NCBI GenBank assembly: GCA_025994075.1 | Contig: JAMQGV010000040.1 | Span: 122,357 to 186,356, forward strand | DNA from: Vicinamibacteria bacterium | GTDB taxonomy: Bacteria; Acidobacteriota; Vicinamibacteria; Fen-336 | DNA length: 64,000 bases | Reading direction: 5' to 3' | Part shown: positions 32,461 to 46,341 of the stretch, piece by piece | How the letters are laid out: every line of letters starts with the position of its first letter | Position numbering within the stretch: position 1 is the stretch's first letter | Made by a program: the position numbers and the translations under genes | Notes under the pieces: model-generated | What the model saw: only the letters and a program-made list of their open reading frames with translations | Databases searched by the model: none | Told to the model about the DNA's origin: nothing

Positions 32461-33323
32461 TGCGGCGCGCGGGCGCTGCGATCCTGCTGACGACGGCCCT
32501 GGCGGCTGCGCCCGCGTCCCGGGCCGTCTCCCCGCCGGTCGCGCCGCGCGTCGAGACCGTCGACCTGCACAGCGCCCTGCTCGGGCGACCGATCCCGTAC
32601 CGCATCGCACTGCCGGCCGGCGCGGGCGCAGGCACGCCTGTCGTCTACCTGCTGCACGGGCTCGACGGCGCCAGTTCCAACTGGTTCGAGCGGACGGAGG
32701 TCGAGGAACAGGCCGAAGCACTCGGGCTCGCGGTCGTCACGCCGGAGGGGGGAGCGGGCTGGTACACCGACGCGCCCGGCGCACCGTGGGAGCGCTCGCT
32801 GCTGGAGGAGGTGCTGCCCGACGTCGAGCGGCGCTTCCCGGTGGCGAACGACCGCGCGGGGCGCGCGATCGCGGGGCTCTCGATGGGCGGCTACGGCGCG
32901 CTCAAGATCGCGGTGCGCCACCCGGGGCGCTTCGCGGTGGCCGCCTCGATCAGCGGCGTGGTGGCGGCACCGAGCCACAACGCGCGCGCGGACGGCTCGC
33001 GCTGGGCCCTGCTGCGCGAGAGCCTGGACCGCGCCTTCCCCGACCCGGTCACGGCCCGCGCCAACGACCTGTTCGCCCTGCTGCGCGAGCCAGGCGGGGT
33101 CGAGCGGCCGTTCCTCTACTTCGACTGCGGCCTCGACGACCCCTTCCTGGCGCAGAACCGCGAGTTGGCCGCGCTGCTGGTCGAGGCGAAGGTGCCGCAC
33201 GAGTTCCGCCAGCGGCCAGGCACCCACGGCTGGGACTACTGGCGCGAGCAGGTCGGCGAGGTGCTGCGGCTGGCGGCCCGCCGCTTGCGCGCCGACGCGG
33301 CCTCGCCGACGATCGGGCGATGA
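32460..33323 (+). CDS. Exported esterase, alpha/beta hydrolase (esterase D / S-formylglutathione hydrolase-like)
   Basis: 287 residues with a signal peptide ending ASRAV. Motifs: oxyanion LLHGLDGASSNWFE, nucleophile GLSMGGYGALK (Ser about 140), acid CGLDDPF (about 224), His in GTHGWDYWRE (about 256). These match the esterase D / Ag85-like group that cleaves small esters, including feruloyl- or iron-siderophore-type esters. The exported form suggests a periplasmic substrate. Start overlaps the previous stop (TGATG). Confidence 0.88.
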   Translation: MRRAGAAILLTTALAAAPASRAVSPPVAPRVETVDLHSALLGRPIPYRIALPAGAGAGTPVVYLLHGLDGASSNWFERTEVEEQAEALGLAVVTPEGGAGWYTDAPGAPWERSLLEEVLPDVERRFPVANDRAGRAIAGLSMGGYGALKIAVRHPGRFAVAASISGVVAAPSHNARADGSRWALLRESLDRAFPDPVTARANDLFALLREPGGVERPFLYFDCGLDDPFLAQNRELAALLVEAKVPHEFRQRPGTHGWDYWREQVGEVLRLAARRLRADAASPTIGR

Positions 33324-33736
33324 GCTTCGAGAACCCGGGTGACGACGAGGTCCGCGCGCTGCTGTCGCGCGTGAAGCGGATCGCGGTGGTCGGGTTGTCG
33401 CCGAAGGCCCACCGCGACTCGTACCGCGTCAGCGCCTACATGCAGCGCCACGGCTACGAGATCGTGCCGGTCTACCCGCGCGAGGACGAGATCCTCGGCG
33501 CGCGCGTCCATCGGTCGCTCGCGGAGGTGCCGGGCCCCGTCGATCTGGTCAACGTCTTCCGCCGCGCCGACGAGGTGGGCGCGGTGGTCGACGAGTTCCT
33601 GGCGACCGACGCCCCGGCGATCTGGACCCAGTACGACTGCGTCGACGAGGCGGCGGCGCTGCGGGCCACCGAGCGCGGCCGCTTCGTCGTGATGGACCGC
33701 TGCCTGATGGTCGAGCACAACCGCCTGCTGCGGTGA
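33320..33736 (+). CDS. CoA-binding domain protein (YccU-like)
   Basis: 138 residues. A Rossmann CoA-binding fold: VKRIAVVGLSPKAHRDSYRVS (17-37), YEIVPVYPRE, GPVDLVNVFRRADEV, then WTQYDCVDEAAALRA and the terminal VMDRCLMVEHNRLL, all hallmarks of YccU-family proteins related to succinyl-CoA synthetase alpha. Proposed to bind CoA; its physiological role is not established. Overlaps both neighbours by four bases. Confidence 0.9.
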   Translation: MSFENPGDDEVRALLSRVKRIAVVGLSPKAHRDSYRVSAYMQRHGYEIVPVYPREDEILGARVHRSLAEVPGPVDLVNVFRRADEVGAVVDEFLATDAPAIWTQYDCVDEAAALRATERGRFVVMDRCLMVEHNRLLR

Positions 33737-34041
33737 GCGAGTTCCAGGTCGTGTGGCGCTTCCGGCCCGCGGCTGGGCGCGAGGCCGAGTTCGTCGCCGC
33801 CTACGGACCGGCGGGCGACTGGGCGCGGCTGTTCGCGCGCGCCCGCGGGTATCGAGGGACCGTGCTGCTGCGGCCGACGCCAGGCCCGGCGGCGGATCAC
33901 CTCGTGATCGACCGCTGGGATTCCGAGGCGGCCTACGACGAGGCGCGCGCCGCGCTGGCCAGCGAGTACGCGGCGCTGGACCGCGCGTGCGAGGCATTGT
34001 GCGCCGAGGAGGCGCTGGTCGGGAGATTCACGCTCGCCTGA
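33733..34041 (+). CDS. Small ABM-like (dimeric alpha-beta barrel) protein
   Basis: 102 residues from GTG. The sequence VVWRFRPAAGREAEFVAAYGP ... YRGTVLLRP ... HLVIDRWDSEAAYDEARA resembles antibiotic-biosynthesis-monooxygenase-type ferredoxin-like barrels: a short beta strand, amphipathic helix, then the IDRWDSEAAYD pattern. Many members bind haem or small aromatics, but many have no enzymatic role. Last gene of the coupled operon that starts at 29556. Confidence 0.7.
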   Translation: MSEFQVVWRFRPAAGREAEFVAAYGPAGDWARLFARARGYRGTVLLRPTPGPAADHLVIDRWDSEAAYDEARAALASEYAALDRACEALCAEEALVGRFTLA

Positions 34042-34125
34042 GCCTCCTGGCGCTCGTGGGCGGCGAGCGCTCGCGAGTGGCGACCGCGAGGCGACCTGGT
34101 GATTGCGCCCGAAAGTGAACATCGA

Positions 34126-34142
34126 TGTCACCTTGGGTGACA
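34126..34142. promoter_or_regulatory. Perfect 7-3-7 inverted repeat upstream of the 34299 operon
   Basis: TGTCACC-TTG-GGTGACA is a perfect palindrome about 100 bases upstream of a sigma-54-like promoter (34239). Its symmetry and distance fit an activator (enhancer) site; a simple repressor operator is also possible. The rest of the gap 34042-34298 shows no ORF or RNA I can support. Confidence 0.5.
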
Positions 34143-34238
34143 GCGCGCGGGTCGCCGGCGCGACGCGAGCGCGCGTTCGTCCGTCGCAAACTGCGGCACA
34201 CGAGCGACTTGGCGCTGGCAGTCGGGACCCGCGGCCGC

Positions 34239-34254
34239 TAGCACGGCTCCTGCA
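34239..34254 (+). promoter_or_regulatory. Sigma-54-like promoter
   Basis: TAGCACG-GCTC-CTGCA matches TGGCACG-N4-TTGCA with correct 12-base spacing but has A for the first G of the -24 GG. A start near 34266 leaves a short leader with AGGAGG before the ATG at 34299. Confidence 0.5.
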
Positions 34255-34298
34255 ATCGCTCTCTCGCGAGAGGTCCCGGGAAGCAGGAGGGAACGCCC

Positions 34299-34892
34299 AT
34301 GACCGAGCCGCTGGTCTGCGACGAGACGCCCGTCGAGTTCTTCCGCGAGCAGCTCGAGAAGGCGATGGACCACCAGCGCGTGTCGACGTCCGCCTTCACG
34401 GAGTACTACCTCGTCAACCTGCTGACGCGCGCGATCGGGCGCAGCATGGTCGCCGGCGACGGCGGCGCCGACGAGACGCCGCTGGCGCTGCTCTACGTCG
34501 AGGCGGTGCGGTCCGCGCGCGCGGAGCGGGCGCGGCTGCTGCAGTCGCTGGGCGACCAGGCGCTGTTCCTGTCCGGCTTCTTCGCCGACTCGCTGGCGCG
34601 GCGGCTGGTCGATCTCGACTACTGCCGCGCGCTCGGCGGCTTCGCCTACGCGCGGCTCTCGCGCGAGGCGGCGGGCAGCGTGGCCCCGGTCTTCGAAGAG
34701 CTGGCGGCGCGCTTCGTCGAGTTCTCGGACCTGCTGCAGGAGGTGTCGGAGACGACGCGGCTGACGACCGTGCAGTCCGTGGTGCGGCTCTACGAGCGCT
34801 GGCAGCAGACGGGCTCGAAGCGCGCGGCGCAGCTCCTGCAGGCCCAGGGCATCGCGCCGATGGCGTCCGCGCGCGAGGCGCGGCTGTCGTGA
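34299..34892 (+). CDS. Uncharacterised helical protein, first of a coupled pair
   Basis: 197 residues; ATG follows AAGCAGGAGGGAACGCCC. No signal peptide or membrane segment. It is almost all helical (VEFFREQLEKAMDHQRV, SAFTEYYLVNLLTRAIG, RARLLQSLGDQALFLSGFFADSL, LVRLYERWQQTGSKRAAQLLQAQG). I recognise no family. Its stop overlaps the next start (GTGA), so the two products probably act together. Possible sigma-54 control separates it from neighbours. Confidence 0.65.
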   Translation: MTEPLVCDETPVEFFREQLEKAMDHQRVSTSAFTEYYLVNLLTRAIGRSMVAGDGGADETPLALLYVEAVRSARAERARLLQSLGDQALFLSGFFADSLARRLVDLDYCRALGGFAYARLSREAAGSVAPVFEELAARFVEFSDLLQEVSETTRLTTVQSVVRLYERWQQTGSKRAAQLLQAQGIAPMASAREARLS

Positions 34893-35551
34893 CCGGGGCG
34901 CAGGCGGCGGGTCCCCACGGGCTGATGCTCGACGTCCAGCGCCGGCTCGAGAACGTCTACGCGGTGCCGCCGCAGGAGCCGGTCACCGCTTTCCTCGTCG
35001 ACGAAGCCCGGGTCGCGGATCTGCCCGGCGCGCGCAGCCGCGTCCTCGTCACCCACCCCGCGGAAGACGAGGTGGAGCTGGGCGTGGTGCTCGAGCCCGA
35101 GGTCCTGCGCCAGCTCGCCGCGGACGACCCGCGCGGGGGGCTGCACGGCGGCAACCTCGCCGCGTTCTGCACGCTGACCGAGGAGATCAGCCACTTCGTC
35201 TACCTCGCCTTCTGCGCGGGCGCCGGCCGCAGCGTGACCCGGCTCGAGCTGGAGCTGCAGGCCGAGGTCGACAAGTACCTGACGGCCGCGTTCCTGCTCT
35301 CGCTGCAGCGGGAGGGCGCGGTGTCGACCCACCTGCGCGAGGCGCTGTTCCGCCGCTACTCGCTGGCCGCGGGGCTCTCGGCCGACGAGCAGCAGCGCTA
35401 CCACGCGGCGAGCGCGCTCGCCTTCCGCTACTGCGGGTACCTCGAGCGGGCCTACCTGCGCCCCGCGCGGCTGCACGACCTGCTGCGGGAGGCGCGCCGC
35501 TTCTACCGGCTGGGCCAGCGCGAGAAGCTGGAGAAGATCGCGGGCACCTGA
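34889..35551 (+). CDS. Uncharacterised soluble protein, second of a coupled pair
   Basis: 220 residues from GTG overlapping the previous stop. A mixed N-terminal half (VYAVPPQEPVTAFLVDEARV, VLVTHPAEDEVELGVVLEPEV) and a helical C-terminal half with TLTEEISHFVYLAFCAGAGRSV and ELELQAEVDKYLTAAFLL. The EISHF (ExxH) and ELQAEVDKY (ExxxE) segments on successive helices could form a metal site, but this is speculation. No named family recognised. Confidence 0.65.
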   Translation: MTGAQAAGPHGLMLDVQRRLENVYAVPPQEPVTAFLVDEARVADLPGARSRVLVTHPAEDEVELGVVLEPEVLRQLAADDPRGGLHGGNLAAFCTLTEEISHFVYLAFCAGAGRSVTRLELELQAEVDKYLTAAFLLSLQREGAVSTHLREALFRRYSLAAGLSADEQQRYHAASALAFRYCGYLERAYLRPARLHDLLREARRFYRLGQREKLEKIAGT

Positions 35552-35558
35552 GCGGCGC

Positions 35559-36632
35559 TCAGCGCGGCGGAGGCGCCAGTTCCCGCGCGCTCCCCTCCAG
35601 CAGGACGGCGAGCCAGCGCAGGTCCTCGCTGTTCTCGAGCAGGATCTTCAGCGTCATCGTGACGGGCACTGCCAGCACGATGCCGACGCCGCCCAGCACG
35701 AAGCCCCAGGCGACCAGCGAGAGGATCACGACCAGCGGAGAGAGGCCCAGCGAGCGCCCCATCAGGTGCGGCTCGACGACGCTGCTCATCACCTGGTTGA
35801 CGACGAGGATGCCGATCACGACCGCGATCGCGGAGCCGGGCCCGTGCTGCACGAGCGCCAGCAGCGTCGGCGGCGCGGCCGCGAGGATCGAGCCCAGGTT
35901 GGGGATGAAGTTCAGCACGAAGGCCAGGAAGCCCCAGAGGAAGGCGAAGTCGATTCCCAGCAGGGCCACCCAGAGGCCGCAGCCCACGCCCGTCGCCAGG
36001 CTCACGAGCGTCTTGACCCGCAGGTAGACCTGCACCTCGGCGGCGACCTTGGCGAGGCGTTCCTCGGCCCGGAACGACTCGCCGAACGCGGCGTGGAGCT
36101 TGGCCGGCAGCCGCGGCCCCTCCATCAGCGCGAAGGCCAGCACCAGCACCACGAGCACGAGCTGGGTCAGCAGCCGCGTCACCGTCGCCGCGGTGCCCCG
36201 GAACAGGCCGAGCACCTGCTCGGGCCCGAGCATCTGCGGCAGGGTTGCGTCGACCGGCACGCCGCGCTGCGCCAGCCACGCCCGGCCCTCGTCGGCCATC
36301 GCAGCGAAGCGCTGCTCGTAGCGAGGCGCCGCCTCTGCCAGGCCGCGGAAGGAGGTCGTGAGCACCAGTGCCAGGCTGACCACGACGGTGATCCCTGCGG
36401 ACATCGTGAGCAGCACGGCGATGCCTTGAGGCAGGCGACGACCGCCGGGCAGCGGCAGGCGGCGGAGGCGGTCCAGCAGGGGGGCGCCGATCACGGCCAG
36501 GAACACGCCGAGCAGCACCGGCACGACCGCCACCGCGGCCGCGCGGAGCCCGGCGGCGAGGATCACGGCGGCGGCCGCGACGAGCAGGAAGCGCGCGCCG
36601 GGGCCGAAACCGTCCTGGGCTTCGCCCCGCAA
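35559..36632 (-). CDS. AI-2E transporter-family (PerM/TqsA) membrane protein
   Basis: 357 residues from a TTG at 36632; longer in-frame starts would run into the small upstream gene. About eight helices with the family signature in the C-terminal part: FLWGFLAFVLNFIPNLGSILAAAPP, VVNQVMSSVVEPHLMGRSLGLSPLVVILSLVAWGFVLG (conserved PxxxG/EP region) and VPVTMTLKILLE. The long cytosolic/periplasmic helical domain lies at about 85-170. Members export small molecules such as autoinducer-2 or act as Na+/H+ antiporters; the substrate here is unknown. It ends eight bases from the convergent gene. Confidence 0.88.
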   Translation of the reverse strand: MRGEAQDGFGPGARFLLVAAAAVILAAGLRAAAVAVVPVLLGVFLAVIGAPLLDRLRRLPLPGGRRLPQGIAVLLTMSAGITVVVSLALVLTTSFRGLAEAAPRYEQRFAAMADEGRAWLAQRGVPVDATLPQMLGPEQVLGLFRGTAATVTRLLTQLVLVVLVLAFALMEGPRLPAKLHAAFGESFRAEERLAKVAAEVQVYLRVKTLVSLATGVGCGLWVALLGIDFAFLWGFLAFVLNFIPNLGSILAAAPPTLLALVQHGPGSAIAVVIGILVVNQVMSSVVEPHLMGRSLGLSPLVVILSLVAWGFVLGGVGIVLAVPVTMTLKILLENSEDLRWLAVLLEGSARELAPPPR

Positions 36633-36643
36633 GGGTCGACCGC

Positions 36644-36868
36644 CTATCCGAACAGGCCGTCGACCGGGACCGCGACGCCGGGCACGCTCGCGGCCGGCGC
36701 GACCTCGCCGCGGGCCACGACCGCGCGGGTGCCCCAACGCGCCGCGCCCGGGTCGGGCTCGGGCTCGCTCTGTTCGCCGAGAGTGACCGGGAGTTGGGGC
36801 AGCGCCCTGTATCGACCGGCCACCTGCGTCACCAGCCGCCGCGGTTCCAGCTCCATGACCGTCGCCAT
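36644..36868 (-). CDS. Small uncharacterised protein upstream of the AI-2E-type gene
   Basis: 74 residues, MATVMELEPRRLVTQVAGRY at the start and ending VPVDGLFG; soluble, no domain recognised. TAACTT (36881-36876, minus strand) lies seven bases before the ATG, a leaderless arrangement seen elsewhere in the window. Eleven bases separate its stop from the next start, so it would be the first gene of that operon. Support is only positional. Confidence 0.45.
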   Translation of the reverse strand: MATVMELEPRRLVTQVAGRYRALPQLPVTLGEQSEPEPDPGAARWGTRAVVARGEVAPAASVPGVAVPVDGLFG

Positions 36869-36908
36869 CCGGTCGAAGTTAGCACCGCGCCTCGGGGCCG
36901 GGAAGCCC

Positions 36909-36914
36909 GATAAT
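36909..36914 (+). promoter_or_regulatory. -10 element of the ROK kinase gene
   Basis: GATAAT, ten bases before the ATG at 36925; no ribosome-binding site between. Same hexamer and spacing as at 38029. Confidence 0.55.
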
Positions 36915-36924
36915 CGCGGGCGCG

Positions 36925-37794
36925 ATGCGGATCGGGATCGACCTCGGCGGCACCAAGATCGAAGGCGTCGCGCTGGACGCCTCCGGCGCGGCGCGCGCGC
37001 GGCGGCGGGTGGCGACGCCGCGCGACGACTACGACGCGACGCTGCGCGCGATCGCCGAGCTCGTCGCGGCGCTCGAGGCCGAGGCCGGGGAGCGCGGCAC
37101 GGTCGGACTCGGCATGCCGGGGGCGATCTCGCCGGCGACGGGCCGGGTCAAGAACGCCAACTCGACCTGGCTCAACGGCCGCCTGCTGAAGCCGGACCTC
37201 GAGGCCGCCCTCGGCCGCGAGGTCCGGTTCGCCAACGACGCCAACTGCTTCGCGGTGTCCGAAGCCCGGGACGGCGCGGCGGCCGGACGGCGGCTGGTGT
37301 TCGGCGTGATCGTCGGCACCGGCACGGGCGGCGGCATCGCCATCGGCGGCCACGCGTGGACCGGGCCCAACGCGATCGCCGGCGAGTGGGGCCACAACCC
37401 GCTGCCGTGGCCGCGGATCGGCGAGTGGCCGGGCCCGGCCTGCTACTGCGGCAAGCACGGCTGCATCGAGACGTTTCTCTCGGGGCCGGGGCTCGCCCGC
37501 GACGCCGGCGGGCGCAGCGCGGAAGAACTGGCCGCGGCGACCGACGTGGCGGCCCGCGAGGCGCTCGGCCGCCACGCCGACCGCATGGCGCGCGCGCTCG
37601 CCTCGGTGCTCAACCTGCTCGACCCCGACGCGATCGTGCTCGGCGGCGGCCTGTCCAACCTGCCCCACCTGTACGAGGAGGTGCCGCGACTGTGGGGCCG
37701 CTACGCGTTCAGCGACCGCGTCGACACGCCGCTGCTGCCGCCCGTCCACGGCGACGCCTCCGGCGTGCGTGGCGCCGCCTGGCTCTGGGAGTGA
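36925..37794 (+). CDS. ROK-family sugar kinase (fructokinase/N-acetyl-hexosamine kinase-like)
   Basis: 289 residues. Phosphate-1 motif GIDLGGTKIEG (4-14), GMPGAIS, catalytic Asp in ANDANCFAVSE (about 109), GTGTGGGIAI and the zinc motif CYCGKHGCIE (about 173-182), GEWGHNPLPWP close to E. coli Mak. Phosphorylates a hexose or amino sugar at the 6-position with ATP in the cytosol; fructose is the best guess from the GHNPLPW string. No sugar transporter or regulator is adjacent. It lies between the SlyX gene and the small divergent gene. Confidence 0.9.
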   Translation: MRIGIDLGGTKIEGVALDASGAARARRRVATPRDDYDATLRAIAELVAALEAEAGERGTVGLGMPGAISPATGRVKNANSTWLNGRLLKPDLEAALGREVRFANDANCFAVSEARDGAAAGRRLVFGVIVGTGTGGGIAIGGHAWTGPNAIAGEWGHNPLPWPRIGEWPGPACYCGKHGCIETFLSGPGLARDAGGRSAEELAAATDVAAREALGRHADRMARALASVLNLLDPDAIVLGGGLSNLPHLYEEVPRLWGRYAFSDRVDTPLLPPVHGDASGVRGAAWLWE

Positions 37795-37801
37795 CCCGCC
37801 C

Positions 37802-37993
37802 TCAGTAATGAGGGGGCTTCTCGCCGGGCGCGTCGGCGAGCGGCGCCTGGCCCTGGCTCTCCAGCTCGCGGACCCGCTTCTCGAGCCGCTCGACGCGCTG
37901 CGTGAAGTCGCGCAGGACCTCGTCGAGCTCCGCGATCGTGCGCTCCTGGTGGGCGACCTTCTCCTCGAGCGCGATCAGCCGTTCCTGGGACAT
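37802..37993 (-). CDS. slyX: SlyX-family small coiled-coil protein
   Basis: 63 residues (67 if the ATG at 38005 is used). A heptad-rich coiled coil ([39 protein letters not shown]) ends with the diagnostic PPHY. This matches SlyX, a conserved small protein of unknown function in proteobacteria. It converges on the ROK gene and diverges from the second Ser/Thr kinase. The hairpin CCCTCA-GTAA-TGAGGG at 37799-37814 spans its stop and may end transcription from both sides. Confidence 0.8.
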   Translation of the reverse strand: MSQERLIALEEKVAHQERTIAELDEVLRDFTQRVERLEKRVRELESQGQAPLADAPGEKPPHY

Positions 37994-38028
37994 GGCCGCG
38001 AGCATATCCCCGCCCGCGGAGCCCGGGA

Positions 38029-38034
38029 GATAAT
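38029..38034 (+). promoter_or_regulatory. -10 element of the second Ser/Thr kinase gene
   Basis: GATAAT followed ten bases later by the ATG at 38045, with no Shine-Dalgarno. Confidence 0.55.
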
Positions 38035-38044
38035 CGGCGTCTCG

Positions 38045-40445
<2,401 letters not shown>

Positions 40446-40468
<23 letters not shown>

Positions 40469-41627
40469 CCCCGAGCAGCCGCTTCTCGGCCTGCAGGAAG
40501 TAGGGCACGGCGAGGAACGCGAGCGCGGCGGCGATCGCCCACGCGCCGCGGAAGCCGATCCGCTCGGAGAGGAAGCCGATCGCCACCGAGCCGGTGCCGA
40601 TGCCGGTGTCGAAGGCGGCCAGGATCGAGCCGAACGCGGCCCCGCGCCGCTCGGGCGGCACGTTCTGCAGCACGAGCGCCGCGAACGCGGGGTAGGCGGC
40701 GCCGAAGCCGGTGCCGAAGACGACGGCCGCGGCGATCCAGCCGTTGCGGGTGGGCGGCGGCACCATCATGGCGAGGCCGACCGCGATCGCCACCAGGCAC
40801 GGGATCAGCACCCGCCGGTGGCCGAGGGCGTCGGTCTGGCGCCCGATCAGCACCCGCGAGAACAGCATCGCGCCGGCGAACACGGTGAAGAACAGGCTCT
40901 TCGGCTCGATCCCCGCGCGCTGGGCGTCGACGGCCGAGAACGACGTGATGCCGCCGTAGCCGAACGAGTAGAGGAAGAGCGTCAGCGACAGGAACACGAT
41001 CCGCCACTCGACGACGCCGCCGCGGCCCCCGGCGCGGAACCGCGGCTCGTGGCGCGGCTCGCGCAGCCGCGACGCGATCGCCGCCATCACCAGGTTGAGG
41101 GCGCCGCAGGCGAGGCACACCGCCGGCCAGCCGTGCGCCTTGAGCGCGAAGCCGAACGACGGCGCCATCGAGATCGCGGCGATCGTCGACAGCCCCCACA
41201 GGCCGAGGCCCTCGGCCCGGCGATGAGCCGGCAGGATGTCCGAGACGAACGCGGCCGAGGCCGCCATCAGCCCCGACCAGAAGGCGCCGTGCAGCGGCAC
41301 CAGCGCCAGCAGCGGCGTCACGCCGGGGACGACGGCGTAGGCGGCGGCGAACACCGCCAGCACGAGGCTGCACGAGACCAGCACCCGGCGCCGGCCGAAG
41401 CGGTCGGCCAGCGCCCCCGTGAAAGGTGCGGCGATCGCCGACGAGTAGGTGAGCAGGCCCAGGAACATCCCGGCCGCGAAATCGCTGCCGCCCAGCTCCA
41501 GGATGCGGAAGGGAGCCGTCGGGAACAGCATGAACGCCGACAGGAACACCGTGAACGTGAAGCCGCACATGACGAAGAACAGCGGCGTGAACAGGCGGTC
41601 GGAGGCGGCGGGGCCGGAATCGCTCAA
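40446..41627 (-). CDS. MFS transporter
   Basis: 393 residues if the TTG at 41627 is the start; a GTG or ATG upstream would place it in the nifJ promoter. Twelve membrane helices; MFS motif A-like [14 protein letters not shown] between TM2 and 3 and a second [11 protein letters not shown] in the second half. Drug- or solute-export members have this form; the substrate is not predictable. TAGAAT (41644-41639) is a -10 element 11 bases before the start. Confidence 0.9.
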
Positions 41628-41638
41628 GCGGGAGGGGC

Positions 41639-41644
41639 ATTCTA
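41639..41644 (-). promoter_or_regulatory. -10 element of the MFS gene
   Basis: TAGAAT on the minus strand, eleven bases before the TTG start, in a divergent gap with nifJ that also contains the palindrome CCCCCGCGGGGG (41646-41657). Confidence 0.45.
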
Positions 41645-41679
41645 GCCCCCGCGGGGGCGCACTATTTTCGCGATCGAGG

Positions 41680-41695
41680 TGGCACACCTCTTGGA
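41680..41695 (+). promoter_or_regulatory. Possible sigma-54-type promoter before nifJ
   Basis: TGGCACA-CCTC-TTGGA has a perfect -24 half but GG instead of GC in the -12 half. It is 25 bases before the ATG, with AGGAGG between. Confidence 0.3.
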
Positions 41696-41719
41696 CTCTG
41701 CCTCCGACCAGGAGGACAC

Positions 41720-45328
<3,609 letters not shown>

Positions 45329-45338
45329 GGAGAGCGTC

Positions 45339-46331
45339 ATGGACCTCAAGACCAACTACCTCGGGTTCGACCTGGCGCACCCGTTCCTGCCGGGCGCCTC
45401 TCCGCTGTGCGACGACCTCGACACCGTCAGGCGGCTGGAGGACGCCGGCGCCCCGGCCCTCGTGCTGCGCTCGCTGTTCGAGGAGCAGATCGTCCGCGAG
45501 CAGGTCGCGACCTTCGTCCACACCGAGTCGCACGGCGAGTCGTTCGCCGAGGCGATGACCTACTTCCCGGCGCCGCAGAGCTTCGTGCTCGGGCCCGACG
45601 AGTACCTCGACCACCTGCGGCAGGTGAAGCGGGCCGTGTCGATCCCGGTGATCGCCTCGCTCAACGGCACCACGCCGGGCGCGTGGATCGATCACGGCAA
45701 GCTGCTCGAGGAGGCCGGCGCCGACGCCATCGAGCTCAACGTCTACCGGCTCGCCACCGACCTCGAGACGGACGGCCGCGCGGTGGAAGAAGCGACGCTC
45801 ACGATGGTGCGCGACCTGCGGGCGGCGGTGACCCTGCCGCTGGCGGTCAAGCTCTCGCCGTTCTACTCGGCTCCCGCGTCGTTCGGGGCGCAGTGCGCGC
45901 GAGCCGGCGCTTCCGCCCTCGTGCTGTTCAACCGCTTCTACCAGCCGGACGTCGATCCCGTGGCGCTGGAGGTGAAGCGCGAGCTGCACCTGTCCACCTC
46001 GGAGGAGCTGCCGCTGCGGCTGCGCTGGCTGGCGATCCTCTCCGGCCGGGTCGCCGCCGACCTCGCGGTCAGCGGCGGCGTGCACACCGCGGTCGACGGC
46101 GTGAAGTCGATCATGTGCGGCGCCAGCGCGGTGCAGGTGGTCTCGGCCCTGCTCAAGCACGGCCCCGACCACCTCAAGGAGCTGCGGGTCTCGTTCGAGC
46201 GCTGGCTCGAGGAGCACGAGTGGAACTCGGTCTCCGAGATGCGCGGCAACCTCGGCCTCGACCGCTGTCCCGACCCCGCGGTCTACGAGCGCGCCAACTA
46301 CATGCTCATGTTGCAGAGCTGGAAGGCGTAG
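45339..46331 (+). CDS. Dihydroorotate dehydrogenase-like protein, NifJ partner
   Basis: 330 residues. A TIM-barrel of the DHODH family: TNYLGFDLAHPFLPGASPL, SIPVIASLNGTTPGAW, GADAIELNVYRLATD, LPLAVKLSPFYS, SGGVHTAVDGVKSIMCGASAVQVVSALL. The catalytic Ser/Cys loop of classical enzymes is not present where ELNVYRLATD replaces the NxSCPN-type motif, so pyrimidine synthesis is unlikely. This variant is regularly found beside nifJ; it may carry FMN and accept electrons. Its exact role is not established. Confidence 0.85.
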   Translation: MDLKTNYLGFDLAHPFLPGASPLCDDLDTVRRLEDAGAPALVLRSLFEEQIVREQVATFVHTESHGESFAEAMTYFPAPQSFVLGPDEYLDHLRQVKRAVSIPVIASLNGTTPGAWIDHGKLLEEAGADAIELNVYRLATDLETDGRAVEEATLTMVRDLRAAVTLPLAVKLSPFYSAPASFGAQCARAGASALVLFNRFYQPDVDPVALEVKRELHLSTSEELPLRLRWLAILSGRVAADLAVSGGVHTAVDGVKSIMCGASAVQVVSALLKHGPDHLKELRVSFERWLEEHEWNSVSEMRGNLGLDRCPDPAVYERANYMLMLQSWKA

Positions 46332-46341
46332 GCCGAGTCTC

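Noticed and set aside
37799..37814. Hairpin CCCTCA-GTAA-TGAGGG as a riboswitch or small RNA
   Set aside because: Too short and located across the slyX stop; a transcript-end hairpin is the simpler reading.
41646..41657. Palindrome CCCCCGCGGGGG as an operator between the MFS and nifJ genes
   Set aside because: Runs of C and G are expected by chance in such GC-rich DNA, and it sits inside the MFS -10 region without another copy.
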